64,000 nt of DNA. Source: Dactylonectria macrodidyma (Eukaryota; Ascomycota; Sordariomycetes; Hypocreales; Nectriaceae). Positions 13,381 to 24,090 of this stretch are shown here, in pieces. Numbering within the stretch: the first letter of the stretch is position 1; the number at the start of each line of letters is the position of its first letter. The stretch is from assembly GCA_020744425.1 (NCBI GenBank), contig JAGMUV010000001.1:3224001-3288000 (forward strand), in the 5' to 3' direction. The notes beneath the pieces are model-generated. The model worked only from the letters and a program-made list of their open reading frames with translations, had not been told where the DNA came from and searched no databases. A program made the translations under genes and the position numbers.

Positions 13381-16302
13381 ATAAGCTTAGTATTTATTTA
13401 ATAGTAAACTATTATTTAAGTATTTAACTATAAGGATAAGTGAACTTATAAAGAGTTAATAGATTGCATAGCAATAGCCCTCGACGGTTAGCAGAAGGCA
13501 AGACCTTAGCTATTTAAAGTAAATAAGAGCACCCGCTAATATAAGAAGCTGTGTTTTCAAAGAGAAAACTAGAGTAGCGATGAATGCCTCCAGAGTTAGA
13601 CCTTTCCGATTTTAAAACACGTCTCATCCTATGTACGTCCTGATAGATCTGCTAAATGGATAGACAATATCTCGCCTGTCTCTATTAGCAAAGACGGGTC
13701 TGTTGCCTAAGTCGAGCCTTAAGAAATGATAGATGCATATCGTTATGCAAGGTTTATTGAAAAGGTGCTTTATAGAACCGCAAAGAGGCAAGGCAAAGTC
13801 ATACTAGTACTGTTAATTGTTAGTACTGTCGATCTATGAAAACGATCACTCACTGAACTGATATTTCAGATAATATTCTAGTCTATTTTTTCATTTTATA
13901 TAAGCTATATATAGTATATTCTAACTAAGGAGTTTACTTCATATTTATATTATAAGCTTACTATAGATAAACTTGTATATTAGTAGTAAGTTCCTATAGT
14001 CATCCAGGATAAGACTAAGTCAGCAGTTCAGAAGTATATTTAGAGAGGCTTTGAATTCAAACAGGCTTCTGAGAACGAATGGGTTTACCGTTCTGCCATT
14101 GATTAAAAGTTAGTACGATGGCTTTCTTAACCAGCATGCTCAGTAGTCTGCGCGATTCCTTAAAGCCGTATCAAGTATTATCGCAAGACTGGGCATGAAT
14201 GTTGAATCCTAATGCAAGTGGTTTGTCACATCCAATATAGGCCATCATTACACTACGCATTAGCGGAGTGTTCATTCCACTTTTGCCGTAGCCGTCTGGT
14301 GCGACATGGTTGCTGCTCACATAGGCTCTGGCAAAACTCAATTCCGGAAGTCATTTCAGCCGGAAAAAAATTTAACGTGTGAAATAATTTATATTAACAC
14401 TACGTCAGTCCGGACGCTACAATTAATAAATAGTCTTTCGCCCTTCTCGCCCTTATTGTCGCAACGGTGAACCTCCTCATAGTGTGGATGTCTTTGCACT
14501 AACGTGTTTCCTCCGCAACTTGAACAAAAGTCGTAGATTGATAGAAGGTCACACGTGAGGGAAACCGAGTACTTCCTGATTTCGCAATCACATCTCGTTA
14601 TCAGCAAGAATGCTCACATTGTGGATTGTTCAGCGCTTCAGAGTACTGACCGTAATAATTGCCAAAGGAATTCTGGGCCGGCATCGCTATCACATTGACC
14701 AAAGGCCCGCTCCTCGCAGGCATAACAAAAATTCCGGCCTCGACACTTCTCTCATATCCGTATCCGGACTCAAGATCGTTTACTGGAGGCATTAGGGGTC
14801 TGTGTCAAACCAAATATCATTGTGATCGTGTAGACTAACCTGAAGTGCCGGAGAGACACAAACGAAAGCGTCTCCAAAATCCCTGTAGATGAGGCCGCGC
14901 CCAAGGGAGCGCTACGAGGACAGCCACGAGGATAGCAAAAATGCCAGAGATTGCTTCGGTAGATAAGACCATGGTTCTTTGGGGTAATTTAAAAAATGGA
15001 TTAAGATAAAGAAGATATGGAAAATTGCTGTTTCCCGGTGACGTGCAGCTTTGAGAGAGATGGTCTCTGTGTAAAATGAGGAGTAGGTCGCTAATAAGAC
15101 CAGATTTGAAATTGTTGGTCTGGGATGGCCTACGCCCTTCTCCCCTCAGCGGAACCCCTAAGAACCCCTGCCATCACCCACTGGCCCGCTATGCTTTCAC
15201 GTACATCACAGCCCCCGTTACAATCAACCTTCCCACAACTCGACACCTTCGCCCTCGTCACCCCTTCCCCCCCTCAAAACCATAAAAGCCAGAGCATCCG
15301 GCCGTTGACTTCTCTTCTTTATTCTCCATCAATCTTCAGACTTCTTTGGGATTCTCTTTTCAACTACTACCAACACTTCTCTCGATCACCCTCTCCTCAA
15401 GCTCTCTTACACTTGGTTATGTTTGTGGATATCCACTAACTTTAACACCTTAACTTATACCTCTCACTTTATTAGTAAGCCTCTACTCTCTACCCCTCTA
15501 CTCTTAATAAGTAGGTCCTAGTACTATTTATTCATAATAGTTAGTCCTTATGATATAGAGTCTTAAGTTTATTCCAGCATTTTAAATATTCAGCATGTAT
15601 TACTTTAATCCTATTAGTCGTCTTACTTAAAATGGCTAATGCATGCGCGCACTCATTTTAGATGATTAAGTCTGACAGCACCTTGATCCAGTGGGTTTGC
15701 TAACATTGCTATTCTGGGCCTTACTGGATGATCTTTGAGTGCGCTTACTACATAGGCAACCATTATAATTTCTAGCATCCCGATTGGCTGAGCTGGGGAG
15801 CCTGCCAGCCCTCCTTCGCATTCCCGGCCTGGTTTAGCCCCCCATCCCATCCCCCAATCTCGTCCCCAGCTCATCCATCCTATGCCATCATTGCGCGCCA
15901 TCTTTCTCTCACCAATTCGGACATCGGATATCGGGCTTGACGCTGGGGGTGGCCCATCCATCCTCCATCCCAACCCTCCTCCATGTACGTCCAACCAGCC
16001 GGCTGCTGCAAACTGGGCCCTGGGCTGGATTGGATGGGCTGGGTGTGGGTTCCTTGGTTCCTTGTCCTTTGTCCACAAACCCCTTTGCCTAGTCGGGCGC
16101 CCTCGAAAAAGAGCCCTGTCGTGTTATTCGGGGACACCTCTCTAGTCAGTCACCCAATCCGGGGAGACCAAGCCTCAGCGCACCAAAACGCCCATTTTCT
16201 ACATATAACCGACGGTATATGGGCTACTATAAAGAAAGAGCCTCTTCGTCATTCCCCATCATACAGCTTAGAAGCAACTCCTTTTGATTAATATTACAGA
16301 GT
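13381..16302. other. Long stretch without a recognisable gene
   Basis: Composition alternates between AT-rich and normal. Overlapping open frames on both strands at 14.39-14.80, 15.08-15.44 and 15.65-16.29 kb have no recognisable domain, no consistent introns, and biased pro/his/arg composition typical of chance frames. A 58-bp segment near 14,223 is homologous to 58,076-58,133 and is listed separately. The 200 bases before 16,303 hold a TATA-like GTATATGGGCTACTATAAA. Confidence 0.45.
14223..14280. repeat. Dispersed repeat shared with 58,076-58,133
   Basis: TTTGTCACATCCA, then CACTACGCATTAGCGGAGTG, aligns with TCTGTCACATCCA and CACTGCGTATTAGCGGAGTG at 58.08 kb. On the minus strand both copies would encode M-x-TPL-x-RS-x-x-M-x-YI, so this could be the start of a duplicated gene or part of an unknown repeat. 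Confidence 0.5.
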
Positions 16303-16794
16303 ATGATATCCTTCCTAACGGATGCTGTCATAACTATCATTTCTAGCGCTTTAGGGTTACTGGTTGCTATAGTAGGCGTTTGGTTCGGGTACTAGGCTGT
16401 GAGCATCCCCAGGCAGTGGGGCCACTACCTAGAGGCCTTGATGCTAGCGGACAATCCCCTGTCGACATTACTAAGTATATTAATGAGGAATTTGGATAAT
16501 AGCGTAGTGCTCCTAGCTTATCTGGATGTTGCATACTTACGATAGGCTTCAGGAGGGCCTAAGATAGACGGGCGTCTTCAGATCCCTTTTCGTGCTAGAA
16601 CCCTGCCCAGTTAAGTGAGTGACCGTCCCCTTACGGTGGGTAGAATTGGTGCACTCTACCCCCATACAAAACCGTTATATACTACCTGCAAAAGCTAACC
16701 ACTATTCCTTAAAGCAGGGCACTTAATTAGTGTATTGACTGCATTTCTAAGCTATAGCCTGAGATCACTCTACGCCTATCATCGCTGCCCCTAA
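16303..16794 (+). pseudogene. RIP-killed relic of a small membrane protein
   Basis: One frame runs 163 codons from ATG to a TAA at 16,792. It begins MISFLTDAVITIISSALGLL, a clear hydrophobic anchor ending in VWFGY at residue 30. Four internal stops (the first TAG at 16,393-16,395) can each be explained by CAG or CAA becoming TAG or TAA. Between stops the codons look protein-like. Family unknown. The plan, an N-terminal membrane anchor after a TATA-like ATATGGG leader, is similar to the short ORF at 31,233, which may be a distant relative. Confidence 0.45.
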
Positions 16795-17799
16795 ATGAGA
16801 ATAGAATGAAAAAAGGGGTATTAATAGAGATATAATAATATTAGCTAAGGAAGGAATTTAATTATAATAGGGGAATCTGCCTTATATAAAGCGCTTAGAA
16901 TTCTGAATATATACGATGCTATATTAGTAGGAGGACGATAGAGCGCGGAATCTGTATTAGATACGAAGTCAGTATTCTTATGACCTATATATAAACCTAC
17001 TTATAATAAAAGGGTAATACTAGTAGTAGTAAAGCGAATCGAATTAACAGAAGAATTTCTAGTCTAGTAGCGCTGTTTTCTAAAGAACGAGTATTGAAAC
17101 GTTAGGTATTGCAATTTGGATGAGGGATGCCGCAGCGAGGACAAGGATCAATGCTGACTTTCATCCTACTATAGCCGTAATAATACTTAAGGTGATGTTC
17201 ATTTTACTGTAGAGGAAAATCTCTATGGATGGATTTTGAAAATATTAACCTAAAGATCGAACTTAATATTAAGAGCAAACCGAAGAAAAATAATACTTAA
17301 ATGGTGGCGCGTTGATAATACTCCTGCATAATCCGAAAGCTCCTGAGGAACTGGAGCAGAGATCGGAAGAGGTTCTTGGCTATATGACACATAGATCTTC
17401 CGACTCCTCTCAAGTCTCTCGCCTCAGGTTTTCCGGGTGTAACTACAATGTACATTCCGATGCGCAAATATAGACGCATTTTTATTCCCTGTCTACGAAG
17501 TCTTTCTCGCCTGTGTTGATGTACCTAAGTGAATTGACTTGATATAGTATATGGAATGACCTTGAGTACACTCTTATATGTTCGATGGTATAAACTCGTT
17601 TTGCACGCTTGACCCACAGACATCAGCTTCCTCTCCCACATTGGCACGATGGGTAGAACGATAGAAATGGCTCGAACTGACGTTTAGATACAAAAATGGA
17701 AGGAAGAATGTTTGTCATTGAAGTTTCTTATTATGTAACTAGGCTCGAGTTCGCAATCATCTTGTAGGAAAAATATCAACCAATGAATCAAGAAGAGCC
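16795..17799. other. Intergenic DNA downstream of the HET gene
   Basis: AT-rich with interrupted short frames. I see no gene, RNA or element end. It includes the 3' flank of the HET gene that ends at 17,800. Confidence 0.4.
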
Positions 17800-18775
17800 T
17801 CACCAAACCTTTCCAGCATCGCATTCCCGAGACACGTAGCCTGCTTCCACTTCCCCAGCTCCTAGCCTTTCATATCCCCCCCAACCTGGTTTCTCTCGAA
17901 CAACAAGGATGTAGTAAGTCCTCTGAAGGTCTTTCTTCCAGTATTCGTCGCCGCTCACGCCAACAACAACACAATGTCTGAACTCAATCTGGTCCGCCAC
18001 ATCGAACCATAAAAACCCCACTTTCTTTGTATCATCGAAAATGGCATACTCTCTCTTCCTTTGTTCCACCCGGCAATTTTCAAATTGCCTTATTTTGGCG
18101 ATTAACGCCTTCCCATCGTCAGCAAATCCAAGATCCGCAGATTCCGGTACCAGGAGAGGCCGCCCCGCACCCGAGATAAAGTCAATACCTCCAGAATATG
18201 CCATCCAAGACCATGATGGCACCATTCGATCTCCGTAGTCAACCGGGGCCTTCTTTTCCTCATCGGTCCGCTTCCACAGGAGAAGGTTACTGAGAAAGCA
18301 ACTGATGATCCCGTATCTCGCTTCAGTCTCTAACACATGTCCTATGCGCTTGATCAGGCTGTAGATTGCAGTATCCCTGTCGGATTCAACGGTAAGACCG
18401 CACTGTGAATACTTCTTGAAAAGGAATCGGACAAAATCAATGGCATGTGAATAGCCTGACTGCTCGAGTCGACTAGGAAAGTAGGGATCGAGAACGAAAC
18501 GTTGCCTTCCGGGCGGCCTGGAGTAATGTGAGAACAGAGCGCGCGTATAACCTTTGACTGCAGACTTACGGTTCCAGTTTTGTAAACTGTTCGCATCGTA
18601 CTCCCTTCCCGCACTCCCAATACGTATGTGTCGCAGCAAAATGGATAATTCGGCGGGATAGCACACGTTCTTGCAGGACCCAAGCTCTATTGCTAAGGGC
18701 TCCTCTATCCACATCTTGGTTGAAGTCGCAAGCACAAGCCGATCTACCCGGAACACCTCGGATCCCAATATATTG
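17800..18775 (-). pseudogene. HET-domain gene, 3' half (cut off by hAT insertion)
   Basis: Continues the HET protein beyond the transposon. After the insertion point the frame reads GIRGVPGRSACACDFNQDVD then RGALSNRAWVLQERVLSRR, the classical 'RGWVLQERLLS' block of HET proteins, with HFAATHTYWECG. A 52-bp intron at 18,518-18,569 (GTAAGT...CAG) joins exactly in frame to PPGRQRFVLDPYFPSRLE. Later blocks include FLFKKYSQCGLT with DRDTAIYSLIKRIG and RMVPSWSWMAYSGGIDF, also typical of the family, ending at a stop at 17,800. The reading frame is clean: no stops or RIP damage. The half lacks the HET catalytic-like N-terminal region, now 4.6 kb away at 23.4-24.0 kb. Confidence 0.88.
18518..18569 (-). 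other. Intron in the HET 3' half (52 bp)
   Basis: The donor GTAAGT (first base 18,569) follows GAACC and the acceptor CTCCAG ends at 18,518. Reading through gives an immediate TAA. Splicing restores P-PGRQRF in phase 2 and the family's expected sequence. Confidence 0.85.
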
Positions 18776-18796
18776 CAGGGGTCTGCATCTACCCAC
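18768..18796. repeat. hAT left end: 8-bp target duplication plus TIR
   Basis: ATATATTG (target copy) is followed by CAGGGGTCTGCATCTACCCAC. The TIR differs from the right end at one position in about 20. Confidence 0.92.
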
Positions 18797-18999
18797 TTCT
18801 ATCCACAACCACCTCAACAGTGATAGAATAGATGACTTACTAAGCCGACCTGAAGTTGAATTGATAGAAATAGACCCTATCTATCAACGTAGATGCAATC
18901 TACAGTGATACAGAACGCCTTAAACGCCACACCGGATCAAGGATATCCCGCTAGTATCAGCCTTACAATCCCTTAACGCTATCATCAGACCATCCACCC

Positions 19000-21480
19000 C
19001 CATTTCCCTCATTAACCTGCTGGCCCAGTTCATCCTTAAGCGCCTCGATCTCTGTACTCCTAAGGGCGATCCTATCGTAGTCTTCCATTAAGCCGGCCTT
19101 AATCCATGATCTGATCGTCTAAGCGGTAGAGATCATATCTATTCTAAGTTGTGTCCGCCGGATTGTGACTATAGATCTAGCAGCTGAGAAGGTCCTCTTA
19201 TACTTAGCGGACATTAGAGGCATATTAAGTACGTTAAAGGCCATCTTAGCTAGCCGGGGATATTTAAACTAGCGTTCTATCTAGTACCTTACTGGATTAG
19301 CCTTTAGGGAGAGCTCTAACTCCTAGATAGAGAGTAGCTAATGATTTAATTCATTAGCTAGTAGTATAAGTGCTTATAATCTACTACTAAGTTTGCATTT
19401 TAAGCAGATAACTCGCTCTTCTTTATTAAGATCTAAATCTTCTAAATTTATAAAAGTAGGAGATAATACATTCTAATAAGGATTAGGATTATAATCTTAA
19501 TATTACTATACCTAAAGATTATAGACTATCTTCTTTAACTTAGCTGCCTATTTATTACCTCTCTTCTTAGCTACTTAAGCTTTAGAGGGTAAGAGGCCTT
19601 AAGTAAGCTAATCCTTAAGGGCATTAAGAAAGTATCTAAAGCTAAGGCCAGAGTAAAGGACTATAGTAGTATAGTATATTAGTAACTTAGTAATCTTAGC
19701 TTAATATGAATTAAGCTTATCCTAAGTAGTATTAATATAGCTTTAATAATAATTCAGCTCTAAGTAACTTTATACTTTAATCTTAATATTTTTAAGCTTA
19801 TAAAGAAGGTACTTAAATGATAAGAAGACTCTTTAGATACTACTAAGCTGACTCTTCTTACTTTTATAATGAACTCAGAGCTGGTTATCGCCTTCTAGCT
19901 TCTTAACCTGCTTCTTAAAGTGCTTTAAGATATTATAAAACCACTGGATTGCATTCTAGTTATCCTTATTAAGAAGGTTCTTATTATTAAAGCATAATGG
20001 CTTCTTGCTTAATAGATAGAGACCTATAAGAAGACCCCTCTAGCATTAAAAATGAGATTGCCTAATTATAAACTATAAAGCCACTTTACTAATAAGTTCT
20101 TTAATATATGGCTATAGATTAAGAGCCCATTATATTATATAGAACTAAGAGAGCTACTAAGTAGTATTATTAATGACTATATTAAGGATCCTAGGGCAGC
20201 CTGCCTCCTTCTAGATATTGCGCAAGTAGTCCATTATTAGCTAAGATCAGTGTATCCAGACTATAAGATTGTGTAAGCAGCTAATAGGTCCAAACTTCCT
20301 CTAGCTATCAAAGTCATTAATATCAATACCCTTAAGGAGATAGTATTCCTTTAGAAATAATAAGGCACAAGTCACTAAGTTAATAATATGCCTAAAGTAA
20401 TAAATCCAAACCTAGAGAGGGTTAAGACTATTAATCCCCTTAAGCACTAAAAGCTTTACTAATACTATATCATTATTTAAAGCATTATTAACCATAAAGT
20501 AGCCTAGTTGCCTTAAGTTAGTTACTAGACTAAACTCCCTTAAGACCTTTATGACCTAAGTAGCGATATTAACCCTAGTATGATTCCCTTCTATATAAAG
20601 TAGATTAAGGAGAACCTTCTTTAGCTTAAACATAGTAGAATTAAAGAACTAAGCATTAATAGTAAAGAAACCATACTAATTATAGAATATCTATCTATTA
20701 AAAGCAATATAGACTTACTTAGGGCTCTATATTAATACTTCTATTATCTGGCTCTTATACTTATAATAGTTATATAAGATCTGTTTCCTAACTGCCTAAA
20801 AGCCTGGCATTGCTTATTAGATTATAACTTAAGGGTTAATATAGTAGAAGGCAGTATAGAGGGCTAGGTTGCTAGTAGTAGTAAAGAGCAGGTTAGTCTC
20901 TATAAGCCAGTTAATAATTAACTGCCTAAACTTCGTCTTATTAAACTGCACAATCTGACTCTATTTAAAGGCTTCTTCTGCTTTTTATTTTCTTATAAAA
21001 GCATTAATTGTTAGCTGCCTTTATAGTATTAACTTTCTCGGCTTATACTTAGCGGCTTGCTCAGGGTCTTCTAAGAAGATCTTATGCTTACTTATTAGAT
21101 GCTTATATACATTCTCCGGATTCATAGCAAAGAGTGTATATAGATCTTCTAGTAGTATCTTTATAAAGGAACAGACCTTATAGAACTAATGGATCACCTT
21201 CGGATTATCTTTCACCCTTTAGACTTAGAAGCTATAGTCCTAGAACCACCTTCTTATTATTCCTTGCTTCGTTATAAGGCATATAGTATTATCTCTAACC
21301 TTATACTATTAAGGGATATTATCCTAGGTCTAGTGGCTGTCAGGGGGGTCAGAGGATAAGGTGATACTGGTCTTACTTAAGGGAGGGTTCGGAGGGTTAG
21401 AGGACGGCTAGTTAAATAGTCTAGAGGAAGATAAGCTGTCTTAAAACATCTTAGTAATATTAATTAGGGAGATCTTAAGG
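19000..21480 (-). pseudogene. hAT transposase relic
   Basis: Reading the minus strand from about 21,480 downward gives hAT-type blocks interrupted by TAA/TAG. These are an N-terminal NPENVYKHLISKH stretch at about 21.1 kb, then FTTTSNLALYTAFYYINPQ at about 20.9 kb, NSTMFKLKKVLLNLLYIEGN with HTRVNIAT at 20.6 kb (family pattern 'G-x-H-x-G-x-N-I-A'), and LGYFMVNNALNNDI at 20.5 kb. The last is normally 'GYF-x-x-DNA-x-NND'; here the conserved first Asp of DNA reads Asn, a G-to-A change. Stops fall mainly where CAA, CAG or TGG are expected. Not functional. Confidence 0.85.
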
Positions 21481-23160
21481 GATTTAAGGAAGAATTGGAT
21501 ATGATCTCAGACTGCTATTAATTAAGGTAAGAAGAAGGAAGACATTTTAATAAAAGCAGAGAAATTTATATAGTAAAAACCCTTATTAGGCTTATAATAT
21601 TATAAGAAATACGATAAGATGCATTTATTAATTATTAAAAACATAAGGAAAAGCTATTATTTAAGACTAATTATATATATCTTTTACTCTAGCACTTGCC
21701 GCCCTAGAAGGCCTAGAAGGGTACTATAAAGTCCACTTATATTAATACTGCAAATAATCAGCTATAGTCTAAAAATAATAATCAATCGACTTATATCATT
21801 TTTCTAAATTGATTAATATTAGCTTTATAGTCTCTAGATGATTTTTTTATACTTAATTAATTTATTTTTTAGTATTAGGCTTATCAGCCTTGTCTTTAGG
21901 CTTATTAGTAGAAGGATTATTTAGTAGCTAAATTTTAGTATAGACTGCTTACTCTGCTTATTATAGGGTATGCACCTTAGTATCCTTCTAAATAACTACT
22001 GACTTAAAATCTATATATCTTAAAGAACTAGTTAATAAGGCAAGGTATAACTAAGTAGCTAGTATAATTAAATCTAGTGAAATTCTCTCTATATAATAAT
22101 AAATTTATCTTCTTTACCTAAGCGCATTATATTATTTATATTAATATAGACTAGAAAATAGATAAGTTTCTTAAGAGATACTAACTATAAAATTAATAAT
22201 TTAAGCAGGCTGCTAACTAAGGTGCTTAGATCTAAATGAAAAATACATTAATTAGCATTATTTATACTAAAAATTACTTCTTTTAAATAGAATTATCTTA
22301 ATCTTATTATATAGTATAGTCTAGTAAGGCATTAGAAGTTATAATATTTTACTTAATTACACGTATCTCTAGCCAAGTAGTAAACACGCCAGACCACTAT
22401 AAGGCTAAAAAACCCACCCAGAGCGAGTTCTTATATAAAATAAGATTAATATAGTCTTATATTACTAACTAACTTAAGTAAAAATCAGAAGGAAAGCCTA
22501 TAGGGTTATAGGAGATTTCCTAATAGAGCTTAAGTAAGACGGGTATTATAAGCACGCTCACCTTACCTAAGCTCAGTTTCTCCTTTAACCCTCCTTAGCT
22601 TATTTTATAGTAGTATTCTATTAATCCTACTACGCCCTAGCTCTAGAGCCTAAGTATAATGACCTAAGGTATAGTAGGATTATTAGAACACCTTCCTTTC
22701 CTTAAGGCATCTTCTTCCTAATCTTACTAAGGCCCTGCTCTAAGGATTAATTATAGAAGATAGTTATTAATAGTCTTTAGTAAATAAGAGTAAGTTAGAT
22801 TAGGTTAAATAGCTAAGGAAGGGAGTAGTTAGATTACTTTTATCCTACTATACTACGTTATTAAAAGCAGAGTGATTTATTATTATATATATAGTTAGGT
22901 AATTATTAGGGAGTATGCATACTATCTAATAGATTAGCTAGCTTAAGAATAGAAAGATTAATAGAAAGGAGGCAGGACTAAGCTACTCTGCCTACCTAGT
23001 TCTATCCTTCTATACTATATACTATTAGTATATTTCCTATATATTACTCTATTTAGGATACTTATCTTTATCTATTAATTACTTTTTCTTACTTATATTT
23101 ATATTATTAAGCGATATTAATAGTAGTTATTAATCTACTAGTCTACTATAAAATGGATAT
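21481..23160. other. 5' part of the hAT element, no coding block recognised
   Basis: RIP-mutated and stop-rich in all frames. It lies between the transposase start and the right TIR and presumably held the transposase 5' region and sub-terminal repeats. No domain could be read. Confidence 0.4.
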
Positions 23161-23397
23161 AACTATCTACATAGGGTGCCTCACGAAATTGCTAGCGTTA
23201 TGAGGTTTTAGTATATCATTTGCTTACCAGATTACTAAGCATTTAATATATATATATATCGATGATTCTTAGCAATCTACCCACTTGAATCTACGTTAAT
23301 AAGGCTGTAGTAGAGGGGATAGAAGCTTGGCAGTAGGCAGGGTAGAATGGGTAGAAAGCACAGCTTTCTATCAATAGTAGATAGTGCGTCTACTTTT

Positions 23398-23427
23398 GGT
23401 GGATAGATGCAGACCCCTGATATATTG
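23398..23427. repeat. hAT right end: TIR plus 8-bp target duplication
   Basis: GGTGGATAGATGCAGACCCC with TG, then ATATATTG. The reverse complement matches the left TIR CAGGGGTCTGCATCTA exactly for 16 bases. Confidence 0.92.
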
Positions 23428-24024
23428 GGAATCCAGGCCCCGCTTAAGGAAGCCATCTCCCCAACCACCCGCTGAACTCGCTGCAATGGTACAGAAGGCA
23501 GAGGCGAAGACGTTTTCCATTTCCCCAGCCTCTTTTTGCCAATCGCCGTCGTCTCCTTGAATTATGCAAACCGAATCAATCCAGAGATATTGCTTCCCAA
23601 GTTCTCGAGTCGTCCGAACCGCATCCTGAAACGTCTGTGGTAGATCATCGCAGCTGAAACCCTGCAACCGCTGTTGGTGGGTTTCTCGAGTGGTGCAGAA
23701 TCGCTCCTTTTCTTCATTCGTTGGAGCACCCCAGCAGTGGGAGAGCACAACATAGTCCCCTCGCGTAGCTTGGTTCTCAACGAGTGTCAATTTATTGGGC
23801 TCACCAATAAAGATAACCCTTGTCGGCCAATATTTCTCTCTTCCTTTTGGCAACTTGCATTTATCGTGCTTTTGGTCGCAGTCCCAGAGCCACTCGCGCA
23901 ATAGCTGGAAGTATGGAGAGCCGACAGTAGAGTCGGGGGAGACAGCATCTTCGGAAAGGATATTAAATGGTAGTTTGTTGAAAAATTGTCGAGCAAACAG
24001 ATGGTCAATCTCACGCCTCCAAGA
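23420..24024 (-). pseudogene. HET-domain gene, main 5' exon (HET core)
   Basis: The exon begins after an AAG acceptor at 24,025 with SWRREIDHLFARQF and contains the HET domain (Pfam PF06985 by recognition). Its blocks are YFQLLREWLWDCDQKHDKC, PTRVIFIGE, GDYVVLSHCWG, LPQTFQDAVRTTRELG and YLWIDSVCIIQGDDGDWQKE, then AGEMENVFASAFCTIAAS. HET proteins trigger vegetative incompatibility and cell death in filamentous fungi and are often TIR- or NLR-linked immune-like sensors. The frame is open up to the transposon, where translation would run into the TIR and stop within about 20 codons. Combined with the 3' half, the coding length from here is 507 codons including the stop, a whole number, which supports recent insertion into an intact gene. 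Confidence 0.9.
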
Positions 24025-24090
24025 CTTGGGAAGAAGGACTAGCGTTAACATGACATGCAAGAACATAAAACATGAAAAATATATACTTAC
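24025..24090 (-). other. Last intron before the HET core exon (66 bp)
   Basis: Donor GTAAGT (first base 24,090) and acceptor CCCAAG ending at 24,025. A GTTAAC lies about 20 bases upstream of the acceptor and can serve as branch site. AAG is a weaker acceptor than CAG or TAG. The body differs from the repeat units. Confidence 0.55.

Larger units (their letters stand above)
18776..23419. mobile_element. hAT transposon (4,644 bp) inserted in the HET gene
   Basis: Both ends carry the inverted repeat CAGGGGTCTGCATCTAYCCA and are flanked by the identical 8-bp direct repeat ATATATTG (18,768-18,775 and 23,420-23,427). An 8-bp duplication and a TIR starting CAGGG are diagnostic of hAT. A transposase relic lies inside on the minus strand. 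Removing the element plus one duplication fuses the two HET halves in frame (codons ...SQY-IGIRG...). The interior is RIP-degraded, whereas the HET exons outside are not, so mutation stopped close to the element borders. Confidence 0.93.

Noticed and set aside
15653..16291. Overlapping frames of 85-141 codons on both strands around 15.65-16.29 kb
   Set aside because: Composition (Pro, Gly, Trp, Arg runs) and mutual overlap point to stop-poor GC-rich DNA; no domain or splice-supported model.
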